A DNA stretch of 60,812 bases from UBA7887 sp964408735 (GTDB lineage Bacteria; Pseudomonadota; Alphaproteobacteria; UBA7887), in contig CAYPAX010000015.1 of assembly GCA_964408735.1 (NCBI GenBank), positions 1 through 60,812 of the forward strand, given 5' to 3'. The translations under genes and the position numbers were made by a program. How positions within the stretch are numbered: the stretch's first letter is position 1; every line of letters starts with the position of its first letter. Below the pieces are notes generated by a model. The model made no database searches and had not been told where the DNA came from. It saw nothing but the letters and a program-made list of their open reading frames with translations. Below, piece by piece: positions 45,353 through 53,443 of this stretch.

Positions 45353-45691
45353 CTACAGCAATTTCCCCTCGAAGGGATGCCAGCCCTCGGGATGCTCGAT
45401 TTCGACAACCCATAGATCCGGATCCCGATCGACGGCACGGGCGATATAGGCGTCCGCCTCCCCCTCTTCCACATACGATCCGGAGAGCGCCGCGATCCAG
45501 GCGCGCGCGCCCTCGGCATCGCGGGTCTGGGTCAGCACACGGCAGCCCACCTCGCCCTGGTTAAGCTTGAGAACAAGCATGCCACCATGGGGATCGCCCT
45601 TGCGCAGCACATAGACCGGCACTGCCTCGGCCGTGCAGCGGCGCAGATGGGCCTGCACCCATAGCCCGGTGGGAAGGCGACCGTCCTCCAT
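45353..45691 (-). CDS. DUF1491 family protein
   Basis: 112-residue cytosolic protein found in Alphaproteobacteria. Family features are LPTGLWVQAHLRRCTAEAVPVYVLRKGDPHGGMLVLKLN and ARAWIAALSGS, ending DRDPDLWVVEIEHPEGWHPFEG. Function unknown. It is last in a run with the CusF-like and cytochrome genes, 5 bases after the former. Confidence 0.85.
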   Translation of the reverse strand: MEDGRLPTGLWVQAHLRRCTAEAVPVYVLRKGDPHGGMLVLKLNQGEVGCRVLTQTRDAEGARAWIAALSGSYVEEGEADAYIARAVDRDPDLWVVEIEHPEGWHPFEGKLL

Positions 45692-45696
45692 TCGCG

Positions 45697-46032
45697 TCAG
45701 TGGTGACCGCTATGCCCTTCCATGGCCTCGGGCATAGGCGCATGGTCCGCGGCTTCGATGGTGCCGATGCGATAGATGCCATCGGGCCCTTTCTCGAGCG
45801 TGAACGACACCCCCGATCCAGCCTCGATGCCCGTGAGATCGGCGCGGTCGGAAAGGCCGAGATCCATGGTCATGGCAGGCCAGCCGATGTCGGGAATCGG
45901 CTCGTGAGTGAGATTGACGCTGCGGGCCGTGGCGTCGACGCTGTTGATCACGCCGCTGGCGGCAACCGGCTCATCCGCTCTCACTTGCACGGCAAGCAAG
46001 GCCAGGAAAGCTGCCAGGAACAGCCGTATCAT
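45697..46032 (-). CDS. CusF-like periplasmic copper/silver-binding protein
   Basis: 111 residues with a signal peptide (LFLAAFLALLAVQVRA) and a CusF small barrel. The metal site His, Trp and Met residues appear in LTHEPIPDIGWPAMTMDLGL. A Met/His tail (MPEAMEGHSGHH) may add metal binding. It overlaps cytochrome c upstream by ATGA. No CusA/B genes are adjacent. Confidence 0.88.
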   Translation of the reverse strand: MIRLFLAAFLALLAVQVRADEPVAASGVINSVDATARSVNLTHEPIPDIGWPAMTMDLGLSDRADLTGIEAGSGVSFTLEKGPDGIYRIGTIEAADHAPMPEAMEGHSGHH

Positions 46033-46355
46033 TGGGTCTTCAAGGTCCTGATATAGGCCAGGATGTCATCGACCTGGTCCTGCGTGAAGACGAAATTGGG
46101 CATTTCGTAATGCGGGGTCACCATGAAGGTGCGCAGCCAATTCTCACTGCGCTGAGGATTGGTGGCGATCTCGCGAAATGTCGGCAGGCCGACCAGGCGC
46201 ACATTGACCTGATCGTCTCTCACAACATGGCATTCGGCACATATGTCGTCGGCGATTGCCCCGCCATTCTGAGGATTTCCCAATTCGGCTGCGCTTGCGG
46301 CACCGACAAGCGAATAGGCCAGCATCAAGGCTATCGTAATACCCGATTTCTTCAT
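46029..46355 (-). CDS. Small c-type cytochrome
   Basis: 108-residue periplasmic monohaem cytochrome. A signal peptide (GITIALMLAYSLVGAASA) is followed by haem motif CAECH (C39, C42, H43) and the probable distal Met in TPHYEMPNFVF. The C-terminal helix is VDDILAYIRTLKTQ. ATG 46355 has GGGAGAG upstream. Coupling with the CusF-like gene suggests copper- or electron-transfer-related work. Confidence 0.9.
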   Translation of the reverse strand: MKKSGITIALMLAYSLVGAASAAELGNPQNGGAIADDICAECHVVRDDQVNVRLVGLPTFREIATNPQRSENWLRTFMVTPHYEMPNFVFTQDQVDDILAYIRTLKTQ

Positions 46356-46440
46356 CCAGGCTCTCCCACTGCTATCCGAACCGATACACCCTAGCCCAGA
46401 CATCGCCTCGCCGCCTTGACTTTGATTAGGTGGCCTTGCC

Positions 46441-47853
46441 TCAGCCACCCTCGCATTGCGCGCTTTCCATGCGCCGCAAATGGCTGGTCGCCCAGGTCCT
46501 CTCATCGAGGCCGCAATCGCCGGGACGGACGCCATTCTCGCAGCGGTCGAGATAGGTGGCCAGCGCCGCCACCGCATCGCATTGGTTCGTCAGCGTCAAG
46601 GCGATGCCATAGTCGAGCCAGTACTGGGCTCGCTCGGGCTCGAGCGCCGTCGCCACGCGCAGATCTTCGAGAGAGGCTTCTTCGTCCTCCAATTCATTGA
46701 GCAACAGGCTGCCCCTCTCGGCCCTGATCGCCGCGTCGTGCGCGCCATAGAAGACGGCCTTGTCCCAGGCCTCCTTGGCCTCGTCGTAATTCCCATCGGC
46801 GCGCAAGACCCGCGCCTTGGCGTGAAGGATCGCCGGGTCCATCGGCCGTACCGCCAGCAGCGCGTCCCACGCAGCGACGGCATTGTCGTAGCTTGCCATC
46901 GCCTCATAGGTCCAGGCTCGCGCGGCTTGAACCTCCATCCGGCCCGGCGACAATGCCATTGCCGCATCGAAACTCTGCAAGGCGAGAACGTATTGGCCGT
47001 TGTCGGAATAGCCTTGCCCCAAGGCGTGCTCGTACTGCCAGACCCGGCCGAAGTCGAGGGCGCGGGAAAAATGTCTGATCGCGTCGCCATGCACATCCGC
47101 CTGCGCCAGCATCTGGCCCGAGAGGTAATCCGCAAAGCCCAGCAGGGACGACAGATCTCCCCGGCGGCGCGACACGGGCTCCACGATCGCCAGATATTTG
47201 GCGACATCGGCTAGAGCCGCGTCCGTGGTCGCTGCAGAACTCCAGCCGGGCGACAGGGACTCGAGATAGCGCCAGCGGATCATCCATGACGCCGGCGCCG
47301 CATCGAGACCATCCCGCAACAGGCTTGCAGCGCGATCGCCGTTGCCGCGTGCCGTGGCAATCGAGATCAACGCCGCGTAAGCTATGCTCAATTGTGGCTT
47401 GAGAGCGATCGCCGCTTCCAGGTCGCGAACCGCCAGCGTGAAAAAGTCATTCATGGCACGCAAGCGATCGGCGGAGACTTCGCCGGGCTCACGACCGCCG
47501 CGGGTCAGCCAGCCGAGATCCGCATAATAATAGCCGCGAACCAGCAATGCGGCATAAGAGTTGGGCTTGGCTTCGACCCAATCACCCAAGACATGTGCCA
47601 TCTGCGGGTCCGTGGTGCCGAAGATGCTGAAGGCGTCATCGACCACCCGATCCGAAACCTGGGCGCGCTCGAAAGCCCCCTGATAGGCTTGCAGGTGACG
47701 ACCGAGTCGCTTGAGCTTGCCGCTCTCCAGCATTTCCAGGAATACAGGGCCTTCGGGCGGATCGAGTGCGGCAACCGGCGCCGATAGCACCAGTGGAGAG
47801 ACCAACAGCAGCAGCAGGGCGGCCGGCCAGCCAAGTCGTGGTTTCGCTGTCAT
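46441..47853 (-). CDS. Secreted TPR-repeat protein
   Basis: 470 residues, signal peptide (AALLLLLVSPLVLSAPVAA), then tetratricopeptide-like helical repeats, clearest in GQYVLALQSFDAAMALSPGRMEVQAARAWTYEAMASYDNAVAAWDALLAVRP and the following units up to about residue 430. The N-terminal part resembles DUF4034-type proteins (YYYADLGWLTRGG, RDLEAAIALKPQLSIAYAALISIA). It ends with a Cys-rich tail (YLDRCENGVRPGDCGLDER). It is 85 bases upstream of the cytochrome gene on the same strand. Confidence 0.88.
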   Translation of the reverse strand: MTAKPRLGWPAALLLLLVSPLVLSAPVAALDPPEGPVFLEMLESGKLKRLGRHLQAYQGAFERAQVSDRVVDDAFSIFGTTDPQMAHVLGDWVEAKPNSYAALLVRGYYYADLGWLTRGGREPGEVSADRLRAMNDFFTLAVRDLEAAIALKPQLSIAYAALISIATARGNGDRAASLLRDGLDAAPASWMIRWRYLESLSPGWSSAATTDAALADVAKYLAIVEPVSRRRGDLSSLLGFADYLSGQMLAQADVHGDAIRHFSRALDFGRVWQYEHALGQGYSDNGQYVLALQSFDAAMALSPGRMEVQAARAWTYEAMASYDNAVAAWDALLAVRPMDPAILHAKARVLRADGNYDEAKEAWDKAVFYGAHDAAIRAERGSLLLNELEDEEASLEDLRVATALEPERAQYWLDYGIALTLTNQCDAVAALATYLDRCENGVRPGDCGLDERTWATSHLRRMESAQCEGG

Positions 47854-47933
47854 CAGGTCACATCCTCGCGAAAGCCGGTCCGCTCACGCCCGACGCGCTA
47901 TAGTCAGCCATTGTCACAGTGGGCGATACTATC

Positions 47934-48377
47934 ATGGGCGTGGAATTTCTCCTGAGATTTTGGCCGATCCTGGCGGTGCTGGCCGCCGGCATCGCAGTCT
48001 ATGGAATTTTGGTTGTCTTTACAGGCAGGCGAAGCACTTTTACCACCGCAATCTACTTCGTCGCCAACATGCTCTTCGCTTACCTGGTCTATTCCATTCT
48101 CGAATCGAGCGGCATGATGGGGTTATTGACCCGCGAACATACGGACCAATCCGAAGCGGCAATGACACGGCTTTGCGAGACAGGTTGCGAGCGCAATGCC
48201 GAATTGCGCCATCTTTGCAGCGAATTTTGCGCCTGTGTGATGAAACGCGCCCGCCATCGCTTGCCCTACCCCGACCTAGCCGCCGTCATGATCGGAGAGG
48301 GCAACGAGCGCAGCACACGGCTGTGGAACCAGACCAACCGCAACTGCGCAATCCGGGTTATCGACACCCCCCGCTGA
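47934..48377 (+). CDS. Cysteine-rich small membrane protein, paralogue 1
   Basis: 147 residues, no known family. Two TM helices (about 8-29 and 38-58) are followed by a soluble region with a fixed pattern C-x3-C-x9-C-x3-C-x-C (CETGC, LCSEFCAC), then RARHRLPYPDL and a last NC near the end. The gene at 48517 encodes the same pattern and spacing. The helix-friendly C-x3-C pairs suggest a disulfide-linked hairpin or a metal site; membrane side is uncertain. ATG 47934 is preferred over GTG 47919. Confidence 0.7.
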   Translation: MGVEFLLRFWPILAVLAAGIAVYGILVVFTGRRSTFTTAIYFVANMLFAYLVYSILESSGMMGLLTREHTDQSEAAMTRLCETGCERNAELRHLCSEFCACVMKRARHRLPYPDLAAVMIGEGNERSTRLWNQTNRNCAIRVIDTPR

Positions 48378-48428
48378 CAAGGACGTCGCAACACGCGAAA
48401 ATAGCATCCTGTATGGGGGATAATATTC

Positions 48429-48456
48429 TTGAGATAGCAACCTATTCGGGTATACT
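48429..48456 (+). promoter_or_regulatory. Candidate sigma70 promoter for cysteine-rich paralogue 2
   Basis: TTGAGA (48429-48434), a 16-base spacer, and TATACT (48451-48456) form one of the best promoter matches in the window. A start near 48463 would leave a leader of about 54 bases before ATG 48517, implying the second paralogue has its own promoter. Confidence 0.55.
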
Positions 48457-48516
48457 GCAGCCTGCCTGAAAATCTTGCGGCGTGGGCATGCTGTCGTTCT
48501 GAAGGTCATCGTCCCG

Positions 48517-48942
48517 ATGGAGCTATCACTACTGAAACTGTCAGCGATCGGCACAGGGATCTTTATCGCCTTTCTCTATTTCACCGGTCAGATCCGCGGC
48601 TGGGTGGTGCTGGCCATAACGGCATTGCTCTTTCCCGGCACGATACTTCTGATGACAGCCCTTGAGAGAAGCCATTCCCGTGACCGGGAGCAGGAATACG
48701 ACACGACGAACATGTTGGCGCCGTATTGCACGGAGGCATGTCAACAGCAATCGCTGGCTGTCCCCTTATGCACCAAGGCTTGTGAATGCTGGGGGAAACG
48801 CGTCCGCCACCGTTTCACGTATGCCGAATTGAGGGCGGCATTCGAGGATGGCTCTGATGGGCAGGACCGGCTCACCATCGAACGGACTCTGCAGAACTGC
48901 ATGACGCGGGTGTACGAAGACGAGCGCGACCCGCCGCGATAA
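48517..48942 (+). CDS. Cysteine-rich small membrane protein, paralogue 2
   Basis: 141 residues. Two TM helices (about 8-21 and 27-48) precede CTEAC, LCTKACEC (C-x3-C-x9-C-x3-C-x-C), then VRHRFTYAELRAAF and NCMTRVYEDE. Every conserved Cys, the R-x-RHR-x-x-Y block and the late NC match paralogue 1, while the remainder is diverged, so these residues are probably functional. ATG 48517 chosen because an earlier TTG (48475) lacks a ribosome site. It converges with the SDR gene, 14 bases apart. Confidence 0.72.
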   Translation: MELSLLKLSAIGTGIFIAFLYFTGQIRGWVVLAITALLFPGTILLMTALERSHSRDREQEYDTTNMLAPYCTEACQQQSLAVPLCTKACECWGKRVRHRFTYAELRAAFEDGSDGQDRLTIERTLQNCMTRVYEDERDPPR

Positions 48943-48956
48943 GCCGCCAAGCCCGT

Positions 48957-49883
48957 CTAGACGGGGTCCCAGCCAAACACGTCCGTGGTCACGTCGAGGC
49001 TGTGAAAGGAACCCGCAAGTGCCGGCATGGCGTGCTCGGCCACGCTGGCGGGCGTCCAGCCCTCGCCGTGCTGCACCGAGCGCACCGGGCGTGGCTGGCT
49101 CATGAGGAAGATCTCGTTGTTGCGCACGGCGAAGATCTGGCCGCTGACCCCTTCTTCGGTCGCCTTGTCGCTGAGCAGATAGGTGGCAAGCGGGGCGATC
49201 TTGTCGGGCGTCATGGCTTTCAGGCGCTCGATGCGGGCCGCCTGGGACTCGTCGGTGATGGGGATGGTGCCGATCATGCGGCTCCAGGCAAAGGGCGATA
49301 TGCAATTCGAGCGCACGCCGAAGCGCGCCATGTCGAGGGCGATCGACTTCGATAGCCCAACGATGCCGAGCTTGGCCGCCGCATAGTTGGCCTGGCCAAC
49401 ATTGCCGATCAGGCCGGAGGTCGATGTCATGTGCACGAAAGCGCCGCCGCCCTGCTCGCGGAACCGCGTCGCCGCCGCCCGGCTGACATTGAAGCTGCCT
49501 TTGAGATGAACCGAGATCACCGCGTCCCAGTCCGCCTCGCTCATCTTGTGAAAGATACCGTCGCGCAGAATGCCGGCATTGTTGACCACCGCGTCGAGCC
49601 GCCCGAAGCTCTCGACGGCCTGGGCAACCATGGCCTCGGCGGCTTGCGGATCGGTAACGCTGGCGAAATTCGCCACCGCCTCGCCGCCGGCGGAAGCAAT
49701 CTCGTCGACCACCTCGAGCGCCGGAACCTTGTCCTCGCCTTCGCCCTTTTCTGTGCCACCGAGATCGTTGACGACCACGCGGGCACCCTCGCCCGCCATC
49801 ATGATCGCCATGCCGCGGCCGATGCCGCGCCCGGCGCCCGTTACCAAAACCGTCTTACCCGCCAGCATGCCGCTTTCAGCCAT
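48957..49883 (-). CDS. SDR family NAD(P)-dependent oxidoreductase
   Basis: 308-residue short-chain dehydrogenase. Rossmann motif VTGAGRGIGRG, NNAG at 101-104 and the catalytic set S156, Y167, K171 (TSTSGLIG, NYAAAKLG) are intact. The C-terminal extension of about 60 residues with GQIFAVRNNEIFLMSQPRPVRSV is found in 3-hydroxyacyl-CoA dehydrogenase-like SDRs such as the MFE-2 branch, suggesting fatty-acyl or sterol side-chain work. GGGAGAGG precedes the start. Confidence 0.95.
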   Translation of the reverse strand: MAESGMLAGKTVLVTGAGRGIGRGMAIMMAGEGARVVVNDLGGTEKGEGEDKVPALEVVDEIASAGGEAVANFASVTDPQAAEAMVAQAVESFGRLDAVVNNAGILRDGIFHKMSEADWDAVISVHLKGSFNVSRAAATRFREQGGGAFVHMTSTSGLIGNVGQANYAAAKLGIVGLSKSIALDMARFGVRSNCISPFAWSRMIGTIPITDESQAARIERLKAMTPDKIAPLATYLLSDKATEEGVSGQIFAVRNNEIFLMSQPRPVRSVQHGEGWTPASVAEHAMPALAGSFHSLDVTTDVFGWDPV

Positions 49884-49921
49884 CGTCCTCTCCCTTGCGC
49901 TGCAGCCGCCATATAGGGCTG

Positions 49922-49945
49922 CGGCGCCGATCCTAATCGGCGCCG
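49922..49945 (-). terminator. Perfect 10-bp hairpin downstream of the DnaB-like gene
   Basis: CGGCGCCGAT and ATCGGCGCCG pair perfectly around a CCTA loop, 36 bases past the stop codon of the minus-strand ATPase gene. No T-run follows on that strand, so it may be a transcript-end stabiliser, an intrinsic terminator with weak tail or a regulatory hairpin before the SDR gene. Confidence 0.5.
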
Positions 49946-49981
49946 TTTACGAGTGCCAGCCGTGTATGGTCGAAATTTGCC

Positions 49982-51337
49982 CTAGGCGCGGCGTTCTTCC
50001 TCGCGGCGCTCCTGCATGACCCGGCGATCGCGATAATCGGGCTCGCCGTCCTCAGTACCTTGCTCAGCACGGCGCTCCTCTTGGCGCCGCTCTCCCTGGC
50101 GGCGGCGCTCGCTGGTAAGCGCTGTCAGGTGATCGGGCCCCGGCTGCGGTGCAGCCGCCGCACGCTCGCGATAGACCGCAGCAGCCTCCGGATTGGCAGC
50201 ATCCTGTGCAACCAGATCCGCCACAACGGTCTTCATCTCGACTTCCACCATGTGGGCGAAGACGCGCCGGAAATGAACAAAGATGTGGCCGTTTGCGCCG
50301 CTGTGGCGAACCAGGGACAAGCGCACGCGCGCGCCATCCGTATCACCGCCAATGCGGCAGTCGGGACCCGATTCGTCGATCTCCCGGTTCAGCGCCACCG
50401 AGCGGCGCTGATCGCCGGCCTGCTCCAAGCGCCAGGCAGCGACTTGCCAGGGGTCCAACCGGAGCTCGGTGCCGACACCGCCCTGCGTCGAATCGGCCAG
50501 AATGAGCTCGTGATGAAGCGCCAACACACCATCAGCGGCGGCCACTTCGGCGAGGCCCTCGGCCATCAGCAGAGAATCTTCGCCGGCGGCCAACAATTCG
50601 ACATTGATGGGAATGGGGGTCAGCGCCGTCAAAGCCAAGATCACGGCGCCATGCCGGCGCGCTACATCCTTCAGGGCCGCGGCGCGCTCTTGCAGTGCCG
50701 ATGCCTCGGTGGCACCCGACGGCACTATCGGGTCAACCACGACCAACGGCGTATGATTCGGTTTCTCGGCCTTGGCAGCGACAATCCAATCCGCAATGGC
50801 CTCGACGCCCATCTCGGCCGTCGCCTGCCACAAAGTCAGGCTCTCGCCTTCCGAGGACAGCATCTGGTCGAGGGAATCGGCAACGGTCGTCGCCGCCTCG
50901 GTGCCCAAGCGGCCGGTGGCGATATCCTGCGCCGGAATCGCGCAGCGCCGCGCCAGGGAAGCCGAGACATAATCGAGCCGCGAGCCGGAATAGCCCACAT
51001 AGAGGCAGGGTTGGCCGGCATTCGCCGCGTGGTCGAGCAAATGGGAAGCGAATGTGGTCTTGCCGCCACGCGGCGCAGACGCCACCAGATAAAGCCGACC
51101 CGATTGGATACCGCCGCCCAACATGGCGTTGAGAGAGGCGAACGGTGTCTCGATGCCGCCACCGACGCTCGCCAATTCTTCGAACAGCGCGCCGCGCTGT
51201 TCGCTCAGAGCATCTTTGGAGACATCACTCATTTGCAGTGCCTGCATGGGTCGCTCGCTGACGGGCGCGCCGTTACCGAAACTGTCGGGAACCACTTTCC
51301 TGCGCTCTCGCCCTTCGATCATGATTACGTCTCTCAT
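49982..51337 (-). CDS. Stand-alone DnaB-like / RecA-fold ATPase
   Basis: 451 residues. The core resembles the DnaB C-terminal domain: TPFASLNAMLGGGIQSGRLYLVASAPRGGKTTFASHLL (Walker A APRGGKTT, 88-95), YVGYSGSRLDYVSASLARR and Walker-B-like PLVVVDPIVP. The replicative helicase's N-terminal primase-binding domain is missing, replaced by about 50 unfamiliar residues, and the C-terminus is a highly charged Arg/Glu tail (RRRQGERRQEERRAEQ, MQERREEERRA). Not the housekeeping helicase; its role is unknown. ATG 51337 has GGAGAAAG upstream. Confidence 0.85.
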   Translation of the reverse strand: MRDVIMIEGRERRKVVPDSFGNGAPVSERPMQALQMSDVSKDALSEQRGALFEELASVGGGIETPFASLNAMLGGGIQSGRLYLVASAPRGGKTTFASHLLDHAANAGQPCLYVGYSGSRLDYVSASLARRCAIPAQDIATGRLGTEAATTVADSLDQMLSSEGESLTLWQATAEMGVEAIADWIVAAKAEKPNHTPLVVVDPIVPSGATEASALQERAAALKDVARRHGAVILALTALTPIPINVELLAAGEDSLLMAEGLAEVAAADGVLALHHELILADSTQGGVGTELRLDPWQVAAWRLEQAGDQRRSVALNREIDESGPDCRIGGDTDGARVRLSLVRHSGANGHIFVHFRRVFAHMVEVEMKTVVADLVAQDAANPEAAAVYRERAAAAPQPGPDHLTALTSERRRQGERRQEERRAEQGTEDGEPDYRDRRVMQERREEERRA

Positions 51338-51571
51338 AATTTCTTTCTCCGACGCGGTGGTCAACATCGCAGCGAATGCGATCGGGGCGGCCCCGAAACA
51401 TTCGGCGTTTCCCCTTTAATTTGAGTTAACACCATAGGGTATTCCCCTGTCATGGTGCAGATGCACTATGCGCCGACGTGAAAGTTTGGGCTTTCCCACT
51501 CGTTTGCGCGGGTCGATGCTGCATACTGTTGCCATAAAGAGCGTGAATCGAAGCCAGAGGCTCGGGGACAA

Positions 51572-53101
51572 ATGAAAATTGGAAGCCGCTACGCCTGCGC
51601 CTCGGGAGCGCTGGTCGCGCTATTGCTCGTGACGGGCTGCGCCCAGACACCGGCCGAGGAAGCGAAGTTCATTTCCCAGCCTGAGGCCCAGCCGGTCCGC
51701 AATCTGACCAATTTCAGCGAATCGCTGCGCTGCATGGACAGCCTGTTCGCCGGCTTCGGTGTGCGCGGCATCACCATTACCAGCCAGGGCATTCCGGACG
51801 CGACCGGCGAAATCACCACCGGCACCAAGGAAATGCTCATCTCCGCCGTCTCGCGCATGTCAGTGAAGAGCAGCGCTTTCGCCTTCGTCGACTTCGACCA
51901 GACGCAATACGACATCAACGCCCTGCAGGATCTGGTGGGCTTCACCGACGAGTTCGTGGTGCCCAACTATTACATCCGCGGCGCCATCACCCAGTTCGAC
52001 CGCAACGTGATCGAGGAAAGCGTGGGCTTTGGCGTCTCCCTGGGCCTGGTCGAGGCGGGCATCAGCGAGGATCAGATCCTGTCGTTGATATCGATGGACC
52101 TGAACATCGGCGAATTGCGCAGCAGGAAGATCCTGCCCTGGGCGTCGTCCAACAATTCCATCGCCGTGCGCCGCCTTGGCCAATCGGCCAATATCGGCGG
52201 CACCATCCCGAAGGCCGACCTCGGACTCAATTTCGATGTCTCGCTGACCCAAAGCGAAGGCATGCACCAGGCGGTGCGCAATCTTGTCGAACTGAGCGCT
52301 GTCGAGATCCTCGGAAAACTCGCGCAAGTGCCCTATTGGCGCTGCCTCAAGATAGAACAGACCAACAAGGCCGTGGTCGCCGAGGCCCGCGATTGGTACG
52401 ACGGCATGAGCGCCGAGGAGCGCACGGTCTTCGTGCAGAGAGCATTGGCCGGTACCGGACATTACGGCGGTGAGAGCCACGGCACGCTCGACGATCCGAC
52501 CAAGGAAGCGATCGGCGTCTATCAGGCCGAGAACGGCCTGATTGCCGACGGCAGACTCAATTTCGACCTTTACGCCTCGCTGATCAGCGGCGACTTGGCC
52601 TTGGGCCAGATACCGGAAGCGGATGCCGCGCCCCAGCCCCTGCAGCCCGTGGCGGCGGCGCAACCCTTCGCCGTCAACCTTACCAGCAATGCGGGCAACG
52701 CGCCCGTGTTCGCGGTCGGCGACGCCTTGGTGCTCAGCCTCAGTACCAGCCACGATGGCTATGCCTATTGCTATTATCAGGACGCAAACGGAATCGTCGC
52801 GCGCATCTTCCCGAATCGCTTTCAGCCCGATGCCTGGCTTGCTGCGAACACGCCTGTAAGCATTCCGGGCCCCGATGCCGGCTTCGAGATCGTCTTCGAC
52901 CGAGCTGGCATCCGGGAAGAGGTGGCCTGCCTGTCATCGGAGATCGAGATCGGGCTGGCCCTGCCGGATCCCCTCAAGCAGGAGGATCTGACGCCATTGC
53001 CTTTCGACAGCCTCGACAAGATCGTCGGGGTCTTCGAGGCGACGGGGACCGCGCCCGGTGCCGTCGTTCACGCACGCCTGCCGATCGCGGTAGCGAACTG
53101 A
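51572..53101 (+). CDS. Outer-membrane lipoprotein with CsgG-like, peptidoglycan-binding-like and DUF4384 domains
   Basis: 509 residues, lipobox LVTGC (C23). Residues about 40-270 resemble the CsgG fold (LISAVSRMSVKSSAFAFVDFDQTQ, YYIRGAITQFDRNV, GLNFDVSLTQSEGM). A PGBD-like helical repeat (about 285-345, DDPTKEAIGVYQAENGL) follows, and the C-terminal 140 residues are DUF4384-like (VFAVGDALVLSLSTSHDGYAYCYYQDANG, RIFPNRFQPD), shared with the protein at 55778-56929. It starts a three-gene set with the next two genes. Confidence 0.88.
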   Translation: MKIGSRYACASGALVALLLVTGCAQTPAEEAKFISQPEAQPVRNLTNFSESLRCMDSLFAGFGVRGITITSQGIPDATGEITTGTKEMLISAVSRMSVKSSAFAFVDFDQTQYDINALQDLVGFTDEFVVPNYYIRGAITQFDRNVIEESVGFGVSLGLVEAGISEDQILSLISMDLNIGELRSRKILPWASSNNSIAVRRLGQSANIGGTIPKADLGLNFDVSLTQSEGMHQAVRNLVELSAVEILGKLAQVPYWRCLKIEQTNKAVVAEARDWYDGMSAEERTVFVQRALAGTGHYGGESHGTLDDPTKEAIGVYQAENGLIADGRLNFDLYASLISGDLALGQIPEADAAPQPLQPVAAAQPFAVNLTSNAGNAPVFAVGDALVLSLSTSHDGYAYCYYQDANGIVARIFPNRFQPDAWLAANTPVSIPGPDAGFEIVFDRAGIREEVACLSSEIEIGLALPDPLKQEDLTPLPFDSLDKIVGVFEATGTAPGAVVHARLPIAVAN

Positions 53102-53409
53102 TGATGGCCGCTGCGGCAAGAGGGTTGCTGGCTGCCGGGGTGCTGATCTGCGGCATGGGCGCCGCAATCGCCGACAACCACGGCACGGCAAACGGCGGCG
53201 GCAATGTGGTCACCAACACCGGCGAGGTTCGGACGGAGTGCTGGCAGCACGGCACCAAGGTGGTGGACGTCGCAGGCCTGACGAGCCTGAACATGGGAAG
53301 CCGGACACGAGAGGAATCACTGTCATTTCGTCGCCGCGGCAAGGCTGGCATCGCGGTCGTTATCGTGCCAATGGGAGACGGCCTGTGTCTGGTGAGCTCA
53401 CCGGAATAG
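53101..53409 (+). CDS. Small secreted protein of unknown function
   Basis: 102 residues, signal peptide (GLLAAGVLICGMGAAIA), then a mature region with two cysteines (TECWQHG and GLCLVSS) that could form a disulfide. The start ATG 53101 overlaps the preceding stop (TGATG), supporting coupled translation. No family recognised. Confidence 0.65.
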   Translation: MMAAAARGLLAAGVLICGMGAAIADNHGTANGGGNVVTNTGEVRTECWQHGTKVVDVAGLTSLNMGSRTREESLSFRRRGKAGIAVVIVPMGDGLCLVSSPE

Positions 53410-53443
53410 GCGGGCGCGCCCCAATCCTCATCAAAGGGTCAAT

